A stretch of DNA of 64,000 nt from Erigeron canadensis (taxonomy: Eukaryota; Streptophyta; Magnoliopsida; Asterales; Asteraceae): contig NC_057765.1 in NCBI RefSeq assembly GCF_010389155.1, forward strand, positions 5,146,001 through 5,210,000, in the 5' to 3' direction. The notes under the pieces are model-generated. The model had not been told where the DNA came from, did no database searches, and saw only the letters and a list, made by a program, of their open reading frames with translations. Below, one piece after another: positions 25,852 to 35,560 of the stretch (position 1 is the first letter of the stretch; each line of letters starts with the position of its first letter). Both the position numbers and the translations under genes were made by a program.

Positions 25852-26980
25852 CTAAGATTTTTTTTACCCGCACGATGTGCGGCTGCTTTAAAAAGGTGCT
25901 CAATAAAGTGAGATTTGAGTTAAACTTGCTTAAAAAAACATTTAATGAAACGCTTAATAATATGTGAACAAATGAGTTAATGGAATGGATCAATAATGAT
26001 CGTAAAGAAAAACATATGGACGAACAATCTATTTAGTTTCAATTAATTAAATTAGCAATAACGTATTCATTGCGGCTGCTTTAAAAAGGTGCTCAATAAA
26101 GTGAGATTTGAGTTAAACTTGCTTAAAAAAACATTTAATGAAACGCTTAATAATATGTGAACAAATGAGTTAATGGAATGGATCAATAATGATCATAAAG
26201 AAAAATATATGGACGAACAATCTATTTAGTTTCACTTAATTAAATTAGCAATAACGTATTCATTATCCAATCATTAAACTAATTGTAATATACACTTGTT
26301 TTGAACTAACTCTTCGTCTACCATCATAATATTTTTCTCATCATCACAATGAAAAATTGTATTGTTAAAAAACAAAAGAAAAAAGAGATTATATTAACCA
26401 TTATCATAAAATTCAAAAAAAGATCAAAGAATTAAACCAAAAATTGTACATAATTTTCATAGTGATATGAACGAAAGAATTAACATAACTCTTTCAGAAA
26501 GTTATGATATTATACAAAGCTCTTAACTCATATAAGATTATAACTTAGTGGTGATAAAAAAGCTTATAAACTTAAAATATTGCCACTAATAATTAATGCG
26601 ATAAGAGTTCCAACTAACCAACGGCCTGAGCAAATTTTCATATAATCACCATAAAAAAAAATGAAAGGAACCTCATATAAATGTTGAATAAAAAAGATAA
26701 TGAAATATCATTAGGTATAGACGTGATTTTTTAAACTAAAGGGAAGATATTATTTTATCTAATCAGAATATCTTAGATTCTTACAATATATATATATATA
26801 TTTATTTATTTATTTTAACATATATACGTTCATTTGTTTTCTAAATATATAGTTTATTTAAAGTAAAATATGGAGTTGACACATAGGATAAAATCTTATG
26901 TGGCAATTTTTCAAATTAGTTTTATATTGCAAGAGAGCTTTAAAATACTTGGTTAACTATTGTTTTATAAGAGTTATAGA
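25852..26980 (-). mobile_element. Non-autonomous Helitron with tandem duplication
   Basis: On the minus strand the element starts A|TCTATAACTCTTATAAAAC (from 26980) and carries a 5' subterminal inverted repeat (about 26875-26910). It ends with a perfect stem CCGCAC-ATC-GTGCGG (25868-25882), then about ten nt and CTTAG. The terminus is not the canonical CTAG. Only 13 bp separate its 5' end from the 3' end of the large Helitron. Confidence 0.6.
25879..26264. repeat. Two-copy tandem repeat, 193-bp period
   Basis: Copies 25879-26071 and 26072-26264 both start GCGGCTGCTTTAAAAAGG and end ACGTATTCATT. I count only a few substitutions between them (for example GATCGTAAAG against GATCATAAAG), so the duplication looks recent compared with the decay of its surroundings. 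Confidence 0.9.
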
Positions 26981-27127
26981 TATATTAAAAAAACTAGATT
27001 TAGACCCGTGCGTTGCACGTTTATAAAGTATAGATTGATATTCATATAAGCAGTAAATTTTATTACAAAGAAAAAGTTATAAAGATTAAATCTATTAAAC
27101 ATGGAGTATATAAAAACATATCTTGAA

Positions 27128-28680
27128 TTATAAATCTGTCAAAACCTCCTTGAAGACCGCATTTTTAGTGGTGTTTGTAACGTTCCCCTCTTTGTCCAAA
27201 ATTAAAACCCTCAAACCTTGTTTACTTTTGACTCTTGAAAGTGCTACATAAAGTTGACCATGACTGAAGACTGGGTTCTTTAAGAATAAACCTACTTGGC
27301 TCAAACTTTGTCCTTGACTTTTGTTAATAGTCATAGCAAAGCAAACACATAAAGGGAATTGGCTTCTTTGAAATCGGAAAGGTATTCTTTTATCTGATGG
27401 TGTTAGTTTCATTCTAGGAATGAAAGTAATTTTCCCAACATTGCTTCCGGAAATTATCTCGGCTTCAATAACACGTTCCCCGAGTTTCCTTATTTTAAGT
27501 CTTGTACCATTACATAATCCACCTGGCTGGTCGATATTTCTAAGTAACATAACTGGGACTCCTTTTTTTAGAGCTAAACGATGGTTTGGTATGCCAGCTA
27601 CCTTAATAGAATTTAGGAAATCTTGATTGTATAAGTGTTGGTTAAAATCAGATCCGATTTCCGATTCACAGATCGAATCAGAACTTAAATAGACTTTCTC
27701 TTCTCCGTCAATTTTCTCCATGACTGTTTCATTGATGAGATCAACTACTTCATGTGTAGGTGCGAGAATTGCTCTGTCTTGAAAAAAAGTTGGATCCAAC
27801 ATATTAGAGGAGATGTCAGGATATATTGAGTCAACAATTGAATCAATGGGTTTGTCACTTTTGCCTTTTATGAGGATGTCATCCGGAATCTGAATTGTTG
27901 CTTCGCCATCATTGGGTTCATTTATTGTACCATTTCCGATTTCCAAAAGCCATTCACCAAATTCTTTTATGTCTTCCAAATCAGTGGATGCTCCAACAGT
28001 TAGTCTCATATTTTTCGTTAGCTTCAAAAGTTTACAATGATGCCACAAATATGATGATCTAAGTGAAGCCATAACTACATCTTGTCTTGAAGCATTAGGG
28101 ATTACTGGCAGCACTTGTCTAAAATCACCGCCAAAAACTATAACTTTCCCACCAAATGGCTCATTCATGCTGTTTGGGTTGGTGATCTTAGAATGTCTCT
28201 AAAAGTCCTATCCAAAGATTCAAATGAATGCTTATGGACTATTGGTGCTTCATCCCAAATAATGAGTTTTGTTTTACGTATTAGTTCAGTAGAATCACTA
28301 TCCGGACGAATAGAACAAAATGATGTTTCATCAATATTTATTGGAATAGCAAACCTGGAATGAGTTGTTCTTCCACCTTCAAGTAATAGTGCTGCTATCC
28401 CACTTGAGGCAACATTCAACACAATTTCTCGCTTAGAACGGATTGCGGCAACTAATGTTTAACAAACGAATGTCTTGCCTGTACCACCATAACCATACAA
28501 AAAGTAAACACCTCCCTTGTTTCCATTTACAACATCCATTATGGTATGATATAGTGTTCGTTGTTCATCGGTTAATGCTGAATAAAGTTGTTGATGTTCG
28601 ATTCTTAATGATGTAACATTATATGCGGTTGTCTCATCATCAATCAACCGATTTCCTTCAAAAATGGATTAGGTTATTTT
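27128..28680 (-). pseudogene. PIF1-like helicase domain of Helitron RepHel
   Basis: This is the SF1B helicase half of the Helitron transposase, thought to unwind DNA during rolling-circle transposition. Motifs in order: Walker A GYGGTGKTFV, then SSGIAALLLEGG (Ia), Walker B LIIWDEAPI, VIVFGGDFRQVLPVIP (III), LLRNIDQPGGLCNGTRL, FAMTINKSQGQSL (V) and GQLYVALSRV (VI). All key residues are present. The reading frame is broken by a TAA directly after KTFVC (about 28460), a frameshift just before MNEPFGGK (about 28170), and a stop upstream near 28670. The longest intact piece is 27128-28168. Confidence 0.93.
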
Positions 28681-30095
28681 CTGGATGAGGCATGGTGTCA
28701 TAATCAGTCAAAGAGCGACCGGTCCTTTTCAAAAGTTGTTCCATTTCGTTTAATGTCAGATTTTGGATTTCATCTTCTTCCATTTCGAGACCTGATTACA
28801 TATCGCATAAATTAGATACCATATTTAGTAAAAAATAATTTAATTCTACTTGTTTAACAAAACATATAGAAGTTAATAAGGATATAACCTTGGTTTTGAT
28901 GTATAAGTCTTTCCCTATGCGATATATCTTCGGACAAAAACTTCTATGTTTTGTTCCAAACAGTACCGAGAAGGGTTAGACTTTCTGATATCAGTAGCAT
29001 AACAAACATTGTACGGAGAAAATGTCCAGAAGTAGTGTTGCTAGCCTCCTCAATGCACTAAATGTATTCATTATCATCATCCAAAAGTCCTAACTCGTAG
29101 CAAGCCTCTTTAAAAGTTTTACAGACCTTCCCATTAACTGTTTTGATTTCCTTATATGATCTTGGCCCTCTGACGTGATTAAGCAAGATCCTAAGATAAA
29201 ATAAATCACCTTGTGAAGGGGAACAATGATGGATTCTCCCTATAGGTTTCCATCCATTTAAGAAACTTGGATGTATTAACGGATTGTTTCTCAAGCATGT
29301 ACTCAAAAGTATCTGGATCAAATATTACGCTATGTTGTTTTTCCAAATGAAATGGGAGCCTAATCACTGTTGGATGCCTTTGATGAATATCATAGGCAAA
29401 TATTCTCCATGCAGCTTCACATGCGGAAACAAATCTGTTTTTTTAATAAAGAAAAGAATAATTATGATGTACAATAGTTAGTTGATGGTATCTATATATG
29501 TAGACATATGCATATAAAACTTTGTGAAAATAATGGGAGTTAGTATTCATACCTGCAATAAAAAAACTCTCGAGTTTCATCTTTTTCTTCATCATACAAT
29601 CCTGCTGTAACTCGATCTGGGCCCTTGTTAATGTATTTGAACAAATATTTAATGGATCCATACTGATTGCACCATTCTACGTTAATATGAGCTTGAAATA
29701 ATTTCAAAAGTGTGCTGTTATAAGGAACAACATAGTTGTTATCTAAAGGGACATTGTTTTTTATAACGGTTCGGCCATTATCACGTCTTCGATAAAGTGG
29801 GAACCCTCTTTGTCAACAGATGTATCTTCAATAAGTGGTTTGGGGTAATTTTTGAACATTTTTTCTCAACCATACATGGAGAATCCAGATTAGCTTCACC
29901 ACAAGGACCGTGAATCATAAAATCCTTTACCAAGTTATATAAGTCAGGGTCGGTTTTTTCATCGGGGATTTCAGCAGAAATGGTGCGATCAATATCTTTA
30001 GGTTCCGGTAATTTGTATTCTTCATTTAAGAAAAGACAAATGTGTGCATGTGGTAGTCCTCGTTTCTGGAACTCGATGGTGTATACATCTGTCAA
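28681..30095 (-). pseudogene. Rep (HUH endonuclease) region of Helitron RepHel
   Basis: This part carries the nicking and joining activity. [14 protein letters not shown] supplies the HUH metal-binding motif (H-A-H). Downstream, [18 protein letters not shown] holds the paired tyrosines of the Y2 active site (YLFKY). The C-terminal connector GDLFYLRILLNHVRGP and TFKEACYELGLLDDDNEYI is also recognisable. Damage: two single-base frameshifts (about 29855 and 29815), an internal deletion near 29255 that removes the stretch before IGRIHH, and a TAG in NKT*KFLSED near 28945. The catalytic residues survive, but no continuous protein can be made. Confidence 0.9.
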
Positions 30096-30174
30096 AGATT
30101 AATTATAATGTTAAAAATAATTTGATATTTATAATACAATTACAGTAATGATTTTTATTTAAAAAAGGTGTCAA

Positions 30175-31723
30175 CTTACAAGCTTCCGTAGGTCCAAATA
30201 GTTGTTCTTTTGTAACTATCTTGATTAGTTTGTTCAATTTTATCTTAAACATTCTTGCGACATAGTCAGCTCTATCCTCTGCACTAAGACCTTCGGCTGT
30301 CAAGATTCTTATAAGTTCTGGCCACTTTGGGTTGCAAGTAAATGTTATAAAAAGATCAGGATAACCAAATTTCTTGCAAAGTGCCATTGCATCAAGGTAG
30401 TTTTGCATCATATATCTCGAACTTCCAGTAAATGAAGATGGCAGGATTACATGTTGTCCAAGATAAGTTGCTTCTTTGTTACCTTCATTCATCGCCTTGA
30501 CCAAGTTTTTGTAACTTTCACATCTCAAGTTGCCTTGATTGCATCGTATATATGCTATCCTTTCAGACTCGATCATGGTGTATGCATCAACTAAAAATTG
30601 TTGTAGAAGTTTTCTTGATTTCAGTAGCAATCTTGGTATATGTCTTTGTTGAATCATGTAAGCAAAAAATTGGCGCATTGTTACCCTGTTTGATTTGCCT
30701 GTATTAAGATTAGCTACATTCTTGTGATTTCTGTCTACACGATAGCCATCTTCTGCATACAAAAAAATCAAGGGATATTGAAGGGCAAGGTATTGTGGAT
30801 GAAGTTCACTTATACGTTGTAGTTGACCAGAATGACTTTCAATTATTATGTCTCGGTTGTCATAGGTATAATCAATGTCCCCGGGGATCAAAGCTGCAAT
30901 TTCTGGTGCAGTTGGAAGATTATAAATCCTGCCATCCTTTTCTCTTGTTCCTATCAGCTTCAACTTGAATGTTTTGTTTGGATTTTGTTCATACCTATCC
31001 CTGGCTAGACGGAACATTTTAACCAGTGGGTTACAGTTATCCAACACTTCTTTAATCTCCTTGATAAGATCTTTGTCTAACAGTTCGATTTTTTTTGAGG
31101 ATGACTGGTCATTTGGTCTATTGATTAATAAATAGGTAAAATTTATGTTAATCAACACATACATTAATAAAATGCAATAATATTACGATTAGTTGCACTT
31201 AAATATGGAGTTTGAAGGGTTTTTATTGGTAACAAACCTGACTGCTTTCAATCTGTGTTCAACCTCATTTGTAGTGTCATAGATGTACATCTGTGAAAAA
31301 ATTGGACTTGACTCGTTAGGAGGAACTAAACTGCCCAATCTGTGACAATTCTCACCTTGGATGCGATATATATGGGCCTCGTCCGTTATTAAGTTTAGTA
31401 TCGACTTTTCCACCCATGGATGTAAAAGAGAACATGTTGTATCGACGAATATTATTCAAGAAATGTTTGCTTTTTGGGTGGTTATTTGTATACAGGTTGA
31501 ACAATAATTCAGGAGGTTCTTTTGGGAAAACCGGAAGATCAACTTTTCCACTGTTACAACACAATGTATATGTTCCTGTTTTGCCTTTGGCGGTACCTCT
31601 TAAAGTCTCGCTATACCACAGCAATGCTCCGCATGATTGAGAAGGGTAAATTGGATCACCTTCGTCAATGTACTCTATTTGATATACAAAGAGTAATTTT
31701 GTTAGATTTTGATATAAAAACAT
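30175..31723 (-). pseudogene. Helitron_like_N domain of RepHel
   Basis: The long open piece (30175-31140) contains HPQYLALQYPLIFLYAEDGY and DLFITFTCNPKWPELIR, the hallmark blocks of the Helitron helicase-like N domain. The preceding exon (about 31377-31676) has PSQSCGALLWYSETLRGTA and FTSMGGKVDTKLNNGRGPYI. The frame then slips at a TATATAT run (about 31377) before YRIQGENCHRLGSLVPPNES. A microsatellite slip is the likely cause. An intron separates this part from the Rep region, with a donor next to ACAAGCTTCC at about 30175. Confidence 0.9.
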
Positions 31724-31779
31724 ATACAGTATATAATAAAGAAAAGCATATAGATGATGAATTAAGTAAAACTATACCA

Positions 31780-32816
31780 TTTGAAATTCCACGTGGAATG
31801 ACATTCGTATTGACATCTTCATCATCAACATCAGCAGCAACTCTTTGGGTGTCTGAATATGTATAACCATTATTCGATGTATTTCGTGATTTGTTTCTCT
31901 TTGCTTGCAGTATATCTTTGCTCCGTTTTCTGGCTTGAGAAAAAGCATCTTTAGAAGTTTCTTCATTCACCCGTGAAGTGCTGCCAATGGTTTCACGTTT
32001 TTGCTGCAAAATTGCTTTTCTTTTTTTTCTTGATTCAGTTGTAGGCGAAGTTGTATTAAGTGGCTGTCTTGTTCTGGGTACAGCAAAACCATCTTTAAAG
32101 GTTATCTCATTGATCTGTGAAGTGTTGGTAAGGGTTCCATGCGTTTGATGTAAAAAACCTTTTTGGTTTTTTATGCTTTCAATTGCAGATGAATTTTTGT
32201 TAAGTGGCTGTACGGTTCTGGGTTGAGCAAAAGCATCTTTAAGATTTACTTCTTTGATATGTGAATTGTTGGTAAGCGTCTCACGCTTTCTCTTCAAAAT
32301 TGCTTTTCGATGTTTTCTTGCTTCTGCCGCAGATGTAAGTTTGTTAAGGGGGTGTTTTGGCAAATTCTCTACAATAATAGATAGTAATAAGATAATTAGA
32401 GATATTTAAGTTTATTGTTCTTTTATTTAGTCTCTACTTCTTTATTTTGATTATTTTTTATTTTGGATTCTTTTTCTTCACGATACAACTATGTCATTTA
32501 ATTTTGATGTGTGTCATATAATTTTAAATCAGTTAGAATAAGGAAAATGAATAGCGTGACACTATATTAACAACGTACCGTAATGAGGATTTCTAACATT
32601 ACTCTTTGCTTCAATAGCTATGCCTTTGCCTTTATCGAATATGGAGTGTGAAGTAATCAAAGGGTAGGATTTTGCATAAATATTTACTGATGTCGTACCA
32701 CCATTTGACGATGTTGTATTTTGTTTTGATCTTAAAGATGTACGACGGCCTATCCTTGATTGTGATGTATGATCTGTTGGAATCTGAGTTTGAGAAATCT
32801 CAAAATAATGCAACAA
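31780..32816 (-). pseudogene. N-terminal extension of RepHel with triple 48-aa repeat
   Basis: Two exons (about 32576-32816 and 31780-32368) lead into the Helitron_like_N part. The second begins LPKHPLNKLTSAAEARK and is highly basic. It contains three tandem units of 48 residues, each starting PLN and ending near KDAFAQPR (about 32351-32208, 32207-32064, 32063-31935). Units share the pattern PLN...E..K..KA.L..K.ET...S.I.E...KDAF. No known fold is recognised. A serine/asparagine-rich stretch and a DVDDEDVN acidic patch follow. The basic charge suggests DNA or RNA contact, which is an inference. Confidence 0.7.
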
Positions 32817-33197
32817 ATTAGTAACTCCTTGTTGTGAAATCTAAATTATATATGATAGTATATACAGCAGACTAAAGATTAATGGAACGATATGTATTGG
32901 TTATATTGCTTATGTGTCAAAGTAAATTTAAGCTTTAATTATTAGTCATATTAGTTTAGTTTAGTTTATTTATAACATAAACTTAAGAGGGATAAGGCAG
33001 ATAAGCGTGATTTGGTTTTGGTTGATATGATATTCTTATGATGTAACCAGATATAATAAAACTCGAGTAAAATAGATCTGAAAGAAACTTAAATATAAAT
33101 AAAAACGATTAATTATTATTATTAGAACTAATAAAGCTATTAAATATAACTACTGTTTATAACGTAGAACGAAGGGAAAACATTAACATGTTAATAT

Positions 33198-33885
33198 TCA
33201 AGATAATAAGAGGAAAAATAAAACATATTTTGATTTTGATTTACGACCCAACACTTTCTTCAAATTAGCTATTTTGTCTTCAAGTTCAACAAAAATTCTC
33301 TTAGCTTCTTCATGGTCTTTGGCAACTTTATTCAGATGTCCTGTAACATAGTCAAAAGTGCTAGACAATTTTTTCCCTATGTTTCTACAGTTTTCCAAAT
33401 CCGTTTCAAGATTTGTGAAGCCTTCTTTGAATTTTTTTCAAAGTGTAATATCTTCATTCGATATGTCACCTACAAAAACTATTATAAGTATTAGAAAATT
33501 TATGAATAATCTGGAATAATAATGCATATTTATGTAAATAGGAAGTTACCATGGTCAGTTTTCTTTCGTTTATATAAGCTATCAAACACCTTTGTGAACG
33601 TTGCTGCTCTTTTGTCAATAGATGCCAAAACATGGTTAATCTCCTGTTAAGTATGTCCAGTTTGATCAAAGTTTGCGATTATGTTGTCAATCCGGCTAGA
33701 TAATAAGTTACTTGTTTGATCATCCACATTGAGATTTGTGCATTTTCTTTTCAAAAGTGATGAATCTGTGATGATATATTACAAATAACTTATAAATATA
33801 AAATAAAAACTTATGATCCAAAAGTTAATTGATTAGTAAAATTAAAAGTTTATAAGAAATTCTTACCTTGATGTCGACCTGCCAT
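33198..33885 (-). pseudogene. Third Helitron gene, predicted coiled-coil, function unknown
   Basis: I do not recognise this family. It starts with a short exon ATG GCA GGT CGA CAT CAA G (33868-33885) ending at a good donor, then exons at about 33775-33551 and 33472-33198. The reading frame gives about 165 residues with an early SSLLKRKCTNLNVDD, then long charged heptad-like stretches such as LNKVAKDHEEAKRIFVELED and a basic end GRKSKSK. Two in-frame stops (one in GHT*QEINH near 33653, one in DITL*KKFKEG near 33444) break it. Its position between the RPA-like and RepHel genes, same strand, suggests it was part of the element. Confidence 0.55.
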
Positions 33886-34331
33886 CGATTTAACAAAGTA
33901 AAAGAATGTGAAAAAATTGTATTACAATATTGATGATGATGTCGTAAATTAAGGTCTATTTATAAAAGAATGAAAACTATAATAAAGGAAATTATGATTC
34001 ATCTAAAATTTATGGAAAGTAAGGTATAATTGTTTCGATTTGTCACATATATATATATATATATATATATATGGAAAGTAAGGTATAAATAGTTATTATA
34101 ATAACCCAAATAATAATAATAATATATGTAAATAGGAAACTCATAACATGTTAAAAAAATATGATTGATATTATAATTATGTAGAAGGACCAATAATTAT
34201 GATCATGTAGTATTTTGAAATTATTAATATACAATAAACTTATTAATATGGTAATAAGACTCATATATTTTTCTTACCAATTATGGATCAACTCTAAATT
34301 AATTTTTGAATTCTACATCTAAAGATTATAT

Positions 34332-34562
34332 GGAATCTCCGGATCTATGCTTATTTTCAACTCCTAGTAGCATTTCGTCGCTTATTATGTTCTTCTTCGT
34401 CTCTGGGTGCCAAGGTATCCACCGTAAGCCTTTCCTCGTTTGAACGTCGCCCTTAATTTTAAGGTTATGCCATCCTAAGGTGTTGCTAAATGGACGGATC
34501 TTATCAACGTCCATGAATGATAAATCATAGATCGAACCACTGTATCGGAAAATTTGGGTGGT
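34332..34562 (-). other. Plastid DNA insert (trnA-rrn23 spacer and 5' end of 23S rRNA)
   Basis: On the minus strand this reads, almost unbroken, the chloroplast spacer before rrn23 (ATGATTTATCATTCATGGAC, GATGGCATAACCTTAAA) and then the 23S rRNA 5' end (AAACGAGGAAAGGCTTACGG, GTAAGCGACGAAATGCT-like, AAATAAGCATAGATCCGGAG). Differences from the plastid sequence as I remember it are scattered substitutions and small indels. It is a nuclear plastid-derived fragment, not a functional rRNA. It lies inside the large Helitron between the RPA-like and coiled-coil genes. Confidence 0.88.
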
Positions 34563-35560
34563 ATAATATCTCATCCATATCCTCTCAAATTTTTCATGTT
34601 GAAAGACGAAAAACTACATTATATACTCACTTAGACTTAGATAGTAGATACTTATATTATATTATTTAAAATTTTAATTAATAATCTTAATAGATATAGA
34701 TATCACGAATACCGCCACATTGCATGGAGAGCATGCTAGTTATTATTTATCTTAATTAATAAGTTCCAACTGAGTATTGTTGTTAGATATATTTTTTAGA
34801 TTGACAATGAAGGCTTAGATTAAATGGCTGGAGTTATTCTTGGTTTTACTTCATGTCATGGGTTTGACTCTCTAGAGTGACATGTCCTGGGGTTTTTTCT
34901 TTGAATTACCTATAACGGCTTATGGTCTACATCTCGTAGTTTAGAGTACGTGCATGGCTTGACTATTATAAAGTGAGGTGTCCCGTGGTTGTATGAAAGT
35001 TTTGAATTTTGATTTATTGATCACAACGGTGTTGATTTGGGAAACAATCCTGAGTTTACTGGTGACAATTATAACAGTGATAGTGGCTTTTGAGGGTAAT
35101 TAGTGTTTTCAATACGTCTACATGGTATATAAGCTGTCAAGTGGCATTTTTCTTTAAAAGGTGATATAATTATCATGTTGTTATATAGTACGTACTGTTT
35201 TTAAAAATTATAATGTAATTATTGGAAGTGAACACCTTGACACCGTGTTTAATATCATGGAATACCTTCCTTAATATTATGGAAAACTTGTACAACAAAC
35301 AGGTATTGTTAACAAACCGTTTCAACAATACCATTTATCAATTTAACATGAGGAAATAAACTATAAATATTATAAAAAGAAAAAGGAAACCATGAATACA
35401 TTATTATCCATTATATCTCAAAAGATTATTGTGTGAAAGAAACCATTGTCAAAAACTATTGAAAAAAGTAACAGAGTGCAAAACATGACATCCATGTCCA
35501 AGAAAATCGGGGGAAAAAAAAATCTAAATGGATAACACATTAATTGATGGACCTATAAGA
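34563..35560. other. Helitron interior, non-coding, possible nested elements
   Basis: Two signals are seen. At 34715-34738 the + strand has ACCGCCACATTGCATGG followed by GCATGCTAGT, resembling a degenerate Helitron 3' end. At about 34812-34875 a tRNA-like head (GGCTTAGATTAAATGGCTGG ... GGGTTTGACTCTC) suggests a SINE. No open frame of interest is present. Confidence 0.35.

Noticed and set aside
34326..34574. 82-residue protein-coding gene
   Set aside because: The open frame is a translation of plastid trnA-rrn23/23S rRNA sequence, so it is not a protein gene.
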